This document shows, in pieces, positions 1 through 8,122 of a stretch of DNA of 64,000 nucleotides. The notes under the pieces were generated by a model. The model was not told the DNA's origin. It worked only from the letters and a program-made list of their open reading frames with translations, and ran no database searches. A program made the position numbers and the translations under genes. Source of the DNA: Paraburkholderia graminis C4D1M (GTDB lineage Bacteria; Pseudomonadota; Gammaproteobacteria; Burkholderiales; Burkholderiaceae); NCBI RefSeq assembly GCF_000172415.1, contig NZ_ABLD01000007.1:186001-250000 (forward strand), given 5' to 3'. The number at the start of each line of letters is the position of its first letter. Positions within the stretch are counted from its first letter, which is position 1.

Positions 1-926
1 CAATAAACCTCAGGCACGATCATCGAAGCCGGCACCGGCTGGCGGCTGTACTCGTCGTGATAAACACGCGCCGGCAGTTCGACACGCGGATGCTCGATCT
101 CGTGATACGGCACCTGGTTCAGCAGATGCTGGATGCAGTTCAGCCGCGCGCGCTTCTTGTCGACGGCCTGCACGACCCACCACGGCGCCTCGGGAATATG
201 CGAGCGCTGCAGCATCACTTCCTTCGCCTGCGTATAGGCCTCCCAGCGGCGCCGGCTTTCCAGATCCATCGGACTGAGCTTCCACTGCTTCAGCGGATCG
301 TGAATGCGGTTTTGAAAGCGGATTTCCTGCTCTTCGTCGGTGATCGAAAACCAGTACTTGACGATCTGCACGCCGCTGCGCACCAGCATCTTTTCGAACT
401 CCGGCACGGAGCGGAAGAACTCTTCGTATTCGTCGTCGGTGCAAAAATTCATCACGCGTTCGACGCCCGCGCGGTTGTACCAGCTTCGATCGAACAGCAC
501 CATCTCGCCGCCGGCCGGCAGATGCGACACATAGCGCTGGAAATACCATTGCGTGCGCTCGCGGTTGTTCGGCGCCGGCAGCGCCGCGACGCGGCACACG
601 CGCGGATTGAGCCGCTGCGTGATGCGCTTGATCGCGCCGCCCTTGCCCGCGGCATCGCGTCCTTCGAAAATGACCACAAGGCGATGCCCCGTCTCCACGA
701 TCCAGTCCTGCAGCTTGACCAGTTCGCCCTGCAGGCGGAACAACTCGCGGAAGTACATCTTGCGTGCTTCGCGGTTCTCCGGCGTGAAGGCTTCCGAACC
801 GTCGAGTATGCGGTCGTCGACCTCCATCTCGAGTTCCTCGTCGTACGCGTCGATGAGGTCCTCCTCGAAACGGCGTTGCCGCTCAGTCAGCAACTCGGCT
901 TCGGGTCTCGGGTCCTGCTCTTTCAT
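1..926 (-). CDS. ppk2: Polyphosphate kinase 2 (PPK2), 3' end outside window
   Basis: PPK2 family enzymes transfer phosphate between polyphosphate and nucleotides (usually GDP/ADP to GTP/ATP) in the cytoplasm. The 308 visible residues start at an ATG with a GGAGAG ribosome site 5 bases upstream. A Walker A-like loop GRDAAGKGG lies at residues 89-97, and the family motif FDRSWYNRAGVE follows near residue 150. The C-terminal part carries WWVVQAVDKKRARLN. The frame is open to base 1, so the protein runs off the window; the family is about 270-300 residues in its core, so little is probably missing. The order of domains is that of a single-domain PPK2. Whether the class prefers NDP or NMP cannot be decided by eye. 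Confidence 0.93.
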   Translation of the reverse strand, partial: MKEQDPRPEAELLTERQRRFEEDLIDAYDEELEMEVDDRILDGSEAFTPENREARKMYFRELFRLQGELVKLQDWIVETGHRLVVIFEGRDAAGKGGAIKRITQRLNPRVCRVAALPAPNNRERTQWYFQRYVSHLPAGGEMVLFDRSWYNRAGVERVMNFCTDDEYEEFFRSVPEFEKMLVRSGVQIVKYWFSITDEEQEIRFQNRIHDPLKQWKLSPMDLESRRRWEAYTQAKEVMLQRSHIPEAPWWVVQAVDKKRARLNCIQHLLNQVPYHEIEHPRVELPARVYHDEYSRQPVPASMIVPEVY

Positions 927-1034
927 TGCGGCTCTCCTGGCGACGGAAATGATCGGGCGCGCGGCGGCAAGCGCGACGCGGACGCGCCCGATTATCGGTG
1001 CGCCCGGTGTCAGCCGTGTTACCGTTCAGCCGTT

Positions 1035-1475
1035 TCATGATAGCGAGTTTTTCGCCGACGCCCGCGCGTCGCGCAACGGTTTCGCGAAGCTGAGTTCGTG
1101 GCCGTCCGGATCGCTGATATGAAAATAGCGCTCGCCCCAAGGCGCATCCGACGGCTCCAACGACGGCTCGAAGCCCGCCGCCAGCGCCTTGCGATAAACC
1201 GCGTCGACATCGGACACATAGACGATGACGCGGCCCCACCAATTCACCGGCGCACGCGGATCGGCGATCAGATTCAGATACGTTCCGCCGAATTCGAACG
1301 ACGTGAACGCCGCGTCTTCTCCACCGAATTTGAGCGGGAAGCCAAGAGCCTGATAGAAGCGCACCGCTTGCCGCATGTCGCCGGTGGCGAGCGTAATCGC
1401 GCTGAGCGACTCGATGCGCGGCTCGGCATCGGACGATGGTGCAGGCACGTCGGAAGGCGTCGCAGACAGATTCAT
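1035..1475 (-). CDS. VOC (glyoxalase/bleomycin resistance) family protein
   Basis: A 146-residue protein with one vicinal-oxygen-chelate fold of two beta-alpha-beta-beta-beta modules. Residues 20-75 hold the first module (ITLATGDMRQAVRFYQALGF) and residues 78-135 the second, ending in the typical FHISDPDGHELSFAKPL. VOC proteins may be lyases, dioxygenases or antibiotic-binding proteins, and the substrate is not readable from the sequence. The first 20 residues are a Pro/Ser/Ala-rich extension. It is followed at its 3' side by the PPK2 gene in the same direction, 109 bases away. Upstream lies the terminator of the gamma-glutamyltransferase gene, so it probably has its own promoter. Confidence 0.8.
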   Translation of the reverse strand: MNLSATPSDVPAPSSDAEPRIESLSAITLATGDMRQAVRFYQALGFPLKFGGEDAAFTSFEFGGTYLNLIADPRAPVNWWGRVIVYVSDVDAVYRKALAAGFEPSLEPSDAPWGERYFHISDPDGHELSFAKPLRDARASAKNSLS

Positions 1476-1543
1476 GGTGGCTCACTCCCTGGGTAGCGGC
1501 CGCGAATGGCTCGCGAGTACCGGAAAGTGTCTCACACGGCACG

Positions 1544-1580
1544 AAAAAAAGACCCCGGGCTCTTTCGAGCGCGAGGTCTT
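1544..1580 (-). terminator. Rho-independent terminator of ggt
   Basis: Read on the minus strand, a 12-base imperfect stem (GACCTCGCGCTC with GAGCCCGGGGTC, loop GAAA) is followed by seven T. It sits 60 bases past the ggt stop codon, the right place and orientation to end that transcript. Confidence 0.8.
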
Positions 1581-1639
1581 CCGTTAATTGTGAGCGGCAC
1601 ATCTCAACCCATGCACCGCTCACACAATCCGCACAACGC

Positions 1640-3373
1640 TTACTGGATAATCCGCGTCACGCCACGGCCACGCGGATCGGCTGCCGGTTCGGGCGTGTTG
1701 TCGTTGATCTTGATCGCCTGAATGTCGCCGTTGAAATTCTGCGCCTTCAGCGTATAGCCCTTTGCTTCGACGGCCTTTGCAAGCTCGCCGTCGATCGGCA
1801 TATACGGCTCCCAGAAAATCGTGTTCGGCGGCAGCAACTGATGATGGAAACGCATCGCGGCGACCGCTTCCGGCAGCGGCATATTGAAGTCGTAGACGTT
1901 GTTGATCACCTGGAAGATCGACGTGAAGATGCGCGAGCCGCCCGGCGTGCCGATCACAAGCGACACCTTGCCGTCTTTCGTCAGAATGGTCGGGCTCATG
2001 GACGAAAGCGGGCGCTTCTTCGGTTCGATCGAATTGGCGTCGCTGCCCACCACGCCGAACATGTTGGCGACGCCCGGCTTCGCGGAGAAGTCGTCCATCT
2101 CGTCGTTCAGCACGATACCCGTGCGATCGGCGACCACGCCCGAGCCGAAGTAACCGTTCACGGTGTACGTGTTCGACACCGCGTTACCCCACTTGTCGAC
2201 GACCGAGAAATGCGTGGTTTCCGCTTTCTCCGGCATCGACGTGCCGAGTCCCGGCTGCACGCTCTTCGTGTCCGACGGCGTTTCCGTATTGACCTCGGCG
2301 GCGCGCTTCGCGATGTAGGCGTCGTCGGTCAATTGCGCGACCGGCACCTTGTAGAAGTCCGGATCGCCGAGATATTGCGCACGGTCCGCGAATACGCGCT
2401 TTTCGATTTCCGCGATCAGATGAATGTATTGCGGCGAATTGAGCGGCACATCCTTGAAGTCGTCCGCGCGATCGGCTTTCATCTTCAGCAGTTGCACGAG
2501 GCCGATGCCGCCCGAGCTCGGAGGCGGCGCAGTGTACACGCGGTAGCCTTTCCAGTCGGCCTGAATTGGCTGACGCCATACGGCCTTGTACTGCTGCAAG
2601 TCGGCCTTGGTGATGAGGCCGTGACCACGCATGGACTCGGCGATCAGATCAGCCGTCTTGCCGGAATAGAAATCTTTCGCGCCCTGATCGGAAATCCGCT
2701 GCAATACGGCGGCGAGATCCGGTTGCTTGAAGTTGACGCCCTGCTTCATGTTGCCGAAGTACGTGTCGAAGTTCGTCTTGCCGGCGAATTCCTTGGCCGC
2801 CGCATCGCGGCGCTCCTGCAATTGCTCGCTGACCACGAAGCCGTCGCGCGCATAGTGGATGGCCGGCGCCAGCACCTGCTTCCATTTGAGCTTGCCGAAG
2901 CGGCGCTGCGCCTGCCACATGCCGTCGACGGTGCCGGGCACGCCCACCGCGCGATAACCGTACAGGCTCATGCCCTTGATGACCTCGCCCTTATCGTCGA
3001 GATACATGTTCTTCGTTGCCGCCAGCGGCGCGCGCTCGCGATAGTCGAGAAAGTACGGCTTGCCGGCCACGTACAGCGTCATGAAACCGCCGCCGCCGAT
3101 GTTGCCCGCTTCCGGATAAGTCACGGCAAGCGTGAAGGCGATGGCCACCGCGGCATCGACCGCATTGCCGCCTTCCTTGAAAATCTGTTCGGCGGCATCC
3201 GCGCTGTACTCGTCCGCGACCGCGATGGCGGACGCGGTGAGAACCGCGGGCTGCGCTTTGACGGGCGGCTTCGCGACGGCCGGCGTGGCCTCGAGAAAGC
3301 CGAAGGAAACAGACAACACAGTGGCCAGTGCGAACACGCTGGCCGACGATCTGGCGTTGCGGAACAACCTCAT
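1640..3373 (-). CDS. ggt: Gamma-glutamyltransferase, secreted
   Basis: A 577-residue N-terminal-nucleophile hydrolase that cleaves or transfers the gamma-glutamyl group of glutathione and related peptides, normally in the periplasm. Residues 1-34 look like a Sec signal peptide ending near PAVAK. The autocatalytic cleavage site is visible: in ETTHFSVVD the nucleophile threonine of the small subunit is T386 (E. coli T391 by family comparison). The oxyanion and substrate loops GGGGFM (93-98) and PLSSMSPTI are present, and length matches the family (about 580). It lies 140 bases downstream of the ectoine aminotransferase gene in the same direction, but with an inverted repeat between them. It is therefore probably a separate unit, though a role in nitrogen salvage alongside ectoine use is possible. 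Confidence 0.93.
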   Translation of the reverse strand: MRLFRNARSSASVFALATVLSVSFGFLEATPAVAKPPVKAQPAVLTASAIAVADEYSADAAEQIFKEGGNAVDAAVAIAFTLAVTYPEAGNIGGGGFMTLYVAGKPYFLDYRERAPLAATKNMYLDDKGEVIKGMSLYGYRAVGVPGTVDGMWQAQRRFGKLKWKQVLAPAIHYARDGFVVSEQLQERRDAAAKEFAGKTNFDTYFGNMKQGVNFKQPDLAAVLQRISDQGAKDFYSGKTADLIAESMRGHGLITKADLQQYKAVWRQPIQADWKGYRVYTAPPPSSGGIGLVQLLKMKADRADDFKDVPLNSPQYIHLIAEIEKRVFADRAQYLGDPDFYKVPVAQLTDDAYIAKRAAEVNTETPSDTKSVQPGLGTSMPEKAETTHFSVVDKWGNAVSNTYTVNGYFGSGVVADRTGIVLNDEMDDFSAKPGVANMFGVVGSDANSIEPKKRPLSSMSPTILTKDGKVSLVIGTPGGSRIFTSIFQVINNVYDFNMPLPEAVAAMRFHHQLLPPNTIFWEPYMPIDGELAKAVEAKGYTLKAQNFNGDIQAIKINDNTPEPAADPRGRGVTRIIQ

Positions 3374-3443
3374 TGTTAATCCCCCAAGACGACTGTTTCA
3401 CCTGACGATAACGACAGTTCCCTTGGGCTTATAACATGCGAAG

Positions 3444-3502
3444 CGCCTCTTTGCGAAGCCGCGCAAATCCGTAAGGCACCTGCTGCGGCACACAAAGAGG
3501 CG
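3444..3502. repeat. Inverted repeat with competing inner hairpin
   Basis: CGCCTCTTTG (3444-3453) is perfectly complementary to CAAAGAGGCG (3493-3502). Inside, TTTGCG (3450-3455) can instead pair with CGCAAA (3462-3467), so the two structures exclude one another. It fills the gap between the doeD stop and the ggt start and could be a terminator or attenuator. There is no T-run. Confidence 0.5.
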
Positions 3503-3513
3503 TATGACTTCGA

Positions 3514-4923
3514 TTAAACAGCAGCCGCCGGCGTGAGAACCTGCGAGGCCACTTCATCCACTGCGGCGCGAGCGAGCTTCACGATTTCGTCGACCTCGTC
3601 GCGCGAAGTCACGAGCGGCGGCGCGAAACCGAGGATGTCGCCATGCGGCATCGCGCGCGCAATCAGCCCGCGTTGCAACGCAGCAGCCGACACGCGCGGG
3701 CCGACCTTCAGCGCCGGATCGAACGGACGGCGCGCGTCCTTGTCGGCCATGAATTCGAGCGCGGCCAGCATGCCCACACCGCGCACTTCGCCGACGAGCG
3801 GATGCGAATCGAACGCGGCATGCAATTGCTCGAGCAGATACGCGCCGGTTTGCGCCGCGTTTTGCGTAAGATTCTCGCGCTCGAGAATATCGAGGTTCGC
3901 CAGCGCCGCTGCCGCGCAGACCGGATGTCCCGAGTAGGTCCAGCCGTGCCCCATCGGACCGAATTCCTGCGAAGCCTTGTCGATCACATCCCACACGCCT
4001 TCGCTCACAATCACGCCGGAGAGCGGCGCATACGCGCTCGTCAAACCCTTCGCGACGGTGATGAGGTCGGGCGTCATGCCGTAGTGCTGCGCGCCCATCT
4101 TCGAGCCGAGACGGCCGAAGCCGCACACCACTTCGTCGGAGATCAGCAGAATGTCGTGCTTCTTCAGCACCTCTTGGATCGCGGGCCAATAGCCGGCAGG
4201 CGGCGGCAGAATGCCGCCCGTTCCCATGACCGGTTCGCCGATGAACGCAGCGATCGTGTCGGCGCCTTCGCGCGCGATCAGTTGCTCCAGTTCCTCGACG
4301 CAATATGCGACGAACTGCGTTTCGTTCATGCCGGCCGGCGCATTGCGATACCAGTGCGGACACGTGGTGTGCTTGACGCGCTCGATCGGCAGGTCGAAGT
4401 ATTGATGAAAACTCGGCAGACCCGTGAGGCTGCCCGTCACGATGCCCGAGCCGTGATAGCCGCGCTGCCGCGAGATGATCTTCTTCTTGTTCGGCCGGCC
4501 CTTCACGTTGTTGTAGTACCAGACGAGCTTGATCTGCGTTTCGTTCGCGTCCGAGCCCGACATGCCGTAGTACACCTTCTTCATGCCCTGCGGCGCCCAA
4601 TCGATGATGCGCGACGACAGTTCGATGATCGTATCGGTCGAGTGGCCGACATACGTGTGATAGTAGGCAAGCTTCTTCGCCTGCTCGTAAATGGCCTCGG
4701 CAACTTCGGTGCGTCCATAGCCGATGTTCACGCAATAGAGACCCGCGAAGGCGTCGATAAAAGACTTGCCTTGATGGTCTTCAATGCGGATGCCTTTTGC
4801 GCCCGTCACAATGCGGCCCGGCAGCGCGCCGCTCGCGTGGTCGTGAGCATGCGTCGACGGGTGCATGAAATGCGCGCGGTCGGCGCTGAAGAGTTGATCG
4901 AGTTGTTCGGGCTGAGTCATCAA
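3514..4923 (-). CDS. doeD: Class III aminotransferase of ectoine catabolism (DoeD/Atf-like)
   Basis: A 469-residue PLP-dependent class III omega-aminotransferase. The PLP-binding lysine is K292 (TVAKGLTSAYAP), preceded by ISDEVVCGFGR with the cofactor aspartate D263; the phosphate-binding SGSDANET is at 122-129. Family length is normal. By sequence alone the amine donor could be any omega-amino acid. The setting with doeA, doeB, eutB, eutC, asnC and enuR points to transamination of L-2,4-diaminobutyrate to aspartate semialdehyde, the step after ectoine ring opening and deacetylation. It is the last gene of the minus-strand ectoine operon, 28 bases after the dehydrogenase. An upstream AAGGAG-like site supports the ATG at 4923. 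Confidence 0.82.
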   Translation of the reverse strand: MMTQPEQLDQLFSADRAHFMHPSTHAHDHASGALPGRIVTGAKGIRIEDHQGKSFIDAFAGLYCVNIGYGRTEVAEAIYEQAKKLAYYHTYVGHSTDTIIELSSRIIDWAPQGMKKVYYGMSGSDANETQIKLVWYYNNVKGRPNKKKIISRQRGYHGSGIVTGSLTGLPSFHQYFDLPIERVKHTTCPHWYRNAPAGMNETQFVAYCVEELEQLIAREGADTIAAFIGEPVMGTGGILPPPAGYWPAIQEVLKKHDILLISDEVVCGFGRLGSKMGAQHYGMTPDLITVAKGLTSAYAPLSGVIVSEGVWDVIDKASQEFGPMGHGWTYSGHPVCAAAALANLDILERENLTQNAAQTGAYLLEQLHAAFDSHPLVGEVRGVGMLAALEFMADKDARRPFDPALKVGPRVSAAALQRGLIARAMPHGDILGFAPPLVTSRDEVDEIVKLARAAVDEVASQVLTPAAAV

Positions 4924-4951
4924 ATGCTCCTTCGTTGAATGCGTGAATGAG

Positions 4952-6454
4952 TTAGGCGGCCGCGGCGCTGCGAGCGGGCAGGCTTTGCGTCACCGGCAAG
5001 CCGAGTTGGCCGAGGCAGAAATAGCGTGTTTCCACAAAAGGTTCGAAGCCTTCGGCGCCGCCTTCGCGGCCGAGTCCCGACGACTTGATGCCGCCAAACG
5101 GAATCGGCGCCCCCGTGAACTTGGCGCCGTTCACCGAGACCATCGCGAAGTCGAGGCGCCGAATCAGTTGAAAGACCGTGTTCAGATCGCGCGCGCAGAC
5201 ATATGCGGCAAGACCGTACTCGGTGTCGTTCGCGCGCTCGATTACTTCGTCCAGCGAATCAAATGGCGTGAGTGCGGAAATCGGCGCGAAGTTTTCTTCG
5301 TCGTAGATGCGCATGCCAGGCGCGGCGTCGGCCACCACGGTCGGCTCGAAGAACCAGCCGCCGCGTTCGTGCGCCGATCCGCCAACCGTGATGCGCGCGC
5401 CCTTGGCTTGCGCATCGGCGACGCGCTGCATGGTCGTGTCGAATGCGGCTTGATGCATCAGCGGGCCGACGTCCACATCGGCTTCGAGTGCCGAGCCCAC
5501 TTTCAATGCGCGAACCGCGTCGCTGTATCGCGTGACGAACGTCTCGTACAACGGACGCGCAACGAAAATGCGATTGGCCGCGCAGCAATCCTGGCCCGAC
5601 GTCTGGAATTTCGCGGCGATGGCGACGCGCACGGCCTGTTCGAGGTCGGCGTCTTCGGTGACGATGAACGGCGCGTTGCCACCCAGCTCCAGCGCCGTCT
5701 TCTTGATGCCCGCGTTTGCGACGGCCTGCATCACGAGCCCGCCGACGCGAGTCGAACCGGTGAAGCTCACCGAGCGCACGCGGGAATCGCCGACGAGCGT
5801 TTGCATCGCCATTTGCGGTTCGCCGAGCACCACGTTGAATACGCCCGCTGGAAAACCGGCTTCTTCGGCGAGTTGAGCGAGCGCGAGCGCGGAGAACGGC
5901 GTTTCATGCGCCGGCTTCACGACAACCGTACAACCGGCCGCGAGCGCGGCGGCCGCCTTGCGCGTGATCATCGCGCAAGGGAAATTCCACGGCGTGATCA
6001 ACGCGGCAACGCCCACCGGTTCGATCACGGTGCCCAGTTGCGCGCCGTCGATATGCGTGGGAATGGTGCGCCCATTCAGACGCCGCACTTCATGCGCGAA
6101 CCATTCGACGAAGCTCGCGCCATACGCAATCTCGCCGCGTGCTTCGGCGAGCGGCTTGCCCTGTTCGAGCGAGAGAATCGCCGCAAGGTCGTGCTGATGG
6201 CGCAGGATCAGTTCGTGCCAGCGCAGCAGCAACGTCGAGCGCTTCGCGACCGGCAGCCAGCGCCACGCGGAAAAGGCACGCTGCGCGGCATCGACGGCTT
6301 CCGTGATCTGCGCCGCGTCGAGCATCGGCACATGCCCGAGCACTTCCTGATCCGCGGGATTGCGCACGGCGACACTTGCCGCGCTTGCGCTATGCACCCA
6401 GCGCCCGTCGACGTAACACAGCGATTTGAACAGAACCGGATGACCCAGCAACAT
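4952..6454 (-). CDS. doeC: NAD(P)-dependent semialdehyde dehydrogenase (DoeC/Ssd-like)
   Basis: A 500-residue aldehyde dehydrogenase of the GabD type. Catalytic parts are all visible: TPWNFP with N157, the general base E256 in LELGGN, and the nucleophile C290 in SGQDCCAANR. The start was placed at the ATG at 6454 because a perfect AGGAGG lies 6 bases upstream; a longer frame to 6601 has no conserved residues. In this locus it should oxidise aspartate semialdehyde, made by the neighbouring aminotransferase, to aspartate. A succinate-semialdehyde substrate cannot be excluded from sequence. There is a 143-base gap to the asnC gene upstream, so a secondary promoter is possible. Confidence 0.85.
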   Translation of the reverse strand: MLLGHPVLFKSLCYVDGRWVHSASAASVAVRNPADQEVLGHVPMLDAAQITEAVDAAQRAFSAWRWLPVAKRSTLLLRWHELILRHQHDLAAILSLEQGKPLAEARGEIAYGASFVEWFAHEVRRLNGRTIPTHIDGAQLGTVIEPVGVAALITPWNFPCAMITRKAAAALAAGCTVVVKPAHETPFSALALAQLAEEAGFPAGVFNVVLGEPQMAMQTLVGDSRVRSVSFTGSTRVGGLVMQAVANAGIKKTALELGGNAPFIVTEDADLEQAVRVAIAAKFQTSGQDCCAANRIFVARPLYETFVTRYSDAVRALKVGSALEADVDVGPLMHQAAFDTTMQRVADAQAKGARITVGGSAHERGGWFFEPTVVADAAPGMRIYDEENFAPISALTPFDSLDEVIERANDTEYGLAAYVCARDLNTVFQLIRRLDFAMVSVNGAKFTGAPIPFGGIKSSGLGREGGAEGFEPFVETRYFCLGQLGLPVTQSLPARSAAAA

Positions 6455-6597
6455 GACGACCTCCTGTGTGCGATGTATGTCTGTCACTGTACGTTGAGCG
6501 GCCTCGCGGTTTTTTCGGTTCGCGTGCGCCGAAGCCGGCGTTTTTTCCGTAATGCGCGGCGGCGCGTGGTGTTTTTTCGGCAGCGTCGCCGCGTGCT

Positions 6598-7089
6598 TCA
6601 ACTGTCGTCGCCGAACGATTCGTCGGCCCAGTCGGGCACACCTTCGGGCATGCTTTTCACGACCTTCGTGACGATGTACGTGAAGTACTTTTCGATACCC
6701 AGTTCAGCCGTGAGCAAGGAATCGATAAACCGCTGATAGTGGTCGATGTCGCGCGCCATCACGTGCATCACATAGTCGACGCCGCCGCCCGTCGCATGGC
6801 ATTGCACGACTTCGGGCGACGCGCCAATGCGTTCCTCGAAACGCCGCATGTCCTGCGCGGTATGCCGCGCGAGCGTGACCTCAACCACCACGCGCGCGCC
6901 CTTGAACGCGCGCAGCCAGTCGACGTCCGCGCGGTAACCGCGAATCACGCCGCTGTCCTCGAGGCGCTTGACGCGCTCCCACGCCGGCGAAATCGACAGA
7001 TTGATTTCTTCCGCGAGGCGCGACTTCGTGATGCGTCCGTCGCGCGCAAGAATCCGCAGAATCGCGAGGTCGTAGCGGTCGAGTTTCAT
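6598..7089 (-). CDS. asnC: Lrp/AsnC family regulator of the ectoine locus
   Basis: A 163-residue feast/famine regulator. An N-terminal winged helix (residues 3-60, LDRYDLAILRILARDGRITKS... SPAWERVKRLEDSGVIRGY) is followed by a RAM ligand-binding domain (70-150) and an acidic tail. AsnC-type regulators accompany ectoine catabolism genes in many Proteobacteria and act with EnuR; intermediates of the pathway are the expected effectors. The start at 7089 gives the canonical MKLDRYDLAILRIL beginning. A longer frame that continues upstream into doeB is an artefact. The gene is 5 bases after the doeB stop and so is co-transcribed. Confidence 0.87.
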   Translation of the reverse strand: MKLDRYDLAILRILARDGRITKSRLAEEINLSISPAWERVKRLEDSGVIRGYRADVDWLRAFKGARVVVEVTLARHTAQDMRRFEERIGASPEVVQCHATGGGVDYVMHVMARDIDHYQRFIDSLLTAELGIEKYFTYIVTKVVKSMPEGVPDWADESFGDDS

Positions 7090-7094
7090 CGCGC

Positions 7095-8117
7095 TCAGAC
7101 GCTCACCGGTATGCCGCGCTCGACGACATCGGCCACCACCGCAACCGTATCGCCGATGCGCACGAGCCCCGGAAAATGCCGCGCCGCGAGCAGGCCGCCG
7201 CGGCGTGCACGATATTCGACCGGCGCAACGCCGGTGCGCGACGCATCGTAGATTCGCGCGATCACCTCGCCGCTTTCCACCATCTCGCCGAGGTCCTTGC
7301 ACAATTCGAGAAGGCCATCGTGTTCGCTCGTGGTGAAGCAGGTGCCGTCGGGCATATCGAGCAATGTGGTGGTGCGTGCCGCTTGCTCGCCCGGTTCCTG
7401 AACGAGAATGCCCGCGTGCTGCAAAAATCCTCGCACGCCGCGCACTGCGATCGCGACGCTTTTTGCGCTGGCGGTGCCGCCGCCGCCGAGTTCCGTCGAT
7501 ACGAAAACCTTGCCCGCTTCCTCGGCCGCGGTATCGAAGAGCCCAACGCTGTCGAGTTCCAGCATACGCATTGAATAAGGAGCGCCGAATGCGCGCATCG
7601 CCGCTTCGCAGCGCGCCTGCTGCCGCTCGTCGGATAGCAGATGGATCGCGGCAAACGGCACGAAATCCAGCGTGCGGCCGCCGGCGTGCAGATCGAGCAC
7701 ATAGTCGGCGAGCGGCAGCAAATGGCGCTGAAAGTAATCGGCGATCTTTTCGGTGACGGTGCCGTCCGGCTTGCCAGGAAAACTGCGGTTCAGATTGCCG
7801 CGATCGATCGGCGACGTGCGGCTGCCCGCGCGAAACGCCGGGTAGTTCATGAACGGCACGATAATCACGCGGCCTTTCACGTCCGCGGCTTTGAGCGTCG
7901 ACGCGAGTTGCGAAAGCGCGATCGGCCCTTCGTATTCGTCGCCGTGATTGCCGCCCGTGAGCAACGCGGTCGGCCCTTCGCCGTTGCGAATCACGGTGAC
8001 GGGAATCATCACGGCGCCCCACGCGGACGCATCGTGCGAATGCGGCAGTTTTAGAAAGCCATGCTGTTCGCCGTCGACATTGAAGTCGACGGTCGGCTGA
8101 ATAGGCGAGGCGCGCAT
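7095..8117 (-). CDS. doeB: N-alpha-acetyl-L-2,4-diaminobutyrate deacetylase
   Basis: A 340-residue zinc hydrolase of the AstE/AspA (succinylglutamate desuccinylase/aspartoacylase) family. Zinc ligands are visible as H58 and E61 in GGNHGDEYEG and H144 in VLDLHAGG; RGNLNRSFPG (106-115) is the substrate-binding arginine loop. Position directly after doeA identifies the job: removing acetate from N-alpha-acetyl-diaminobutyrate released by ectoine hydrolase. The start at 8117 has AGGAG about 8 bases upstream and lies 5 bases after the doeA stop. A frame reaching 8603 is a read-through shadow opposite doeA codons. Confidence 0.9.
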   Translation of the reverse strand: MRASPIQPTVDFNVDGEQHGFLKLPHSHDASAWGAVMIPVTVIRNGEGPTALLTGGNHGDEYEGPIALSQLASTLKAADVKGRVIIVPFMNYPAFRAGSRTSPIDRGNLNRSFPGKPDGTVTEKIADYFQRHLLPLADYVLDLHAGGRTLDFVPFAAIHLLSDERQQARCEAAMRAFGAPYSMRMLELDSVGLFDTAAEEAGKVFVSTELGGGGTASAKSVAIAVRGVRGFLQHAGILVQEPGEQAARTTTLLDMPDGTCFTTSEHDGLLELCKDLGEMVESGEVIARIYDASRTGVAPVEYRARRGGLLAARHFPGLVRIGDTVAVVADVVERGIPVSV

Positions 8118-8122
8118 ATGCA

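Noticed and set aside
1436..3379. A 647-codon plus-strand frame opposite ggt
   Set aside because: It is the mirror of a well-supported gene; Arg/His-rich composition and no recognisable domain. High GC leaves antisense frames open.
6598..8022. A 474-codon minus-strand frame suggesting a deacetylase-AsnC fusion
   Set aside because: The first 310 codons are doeB read out of frame; AsnC starts cleanly at 7089.
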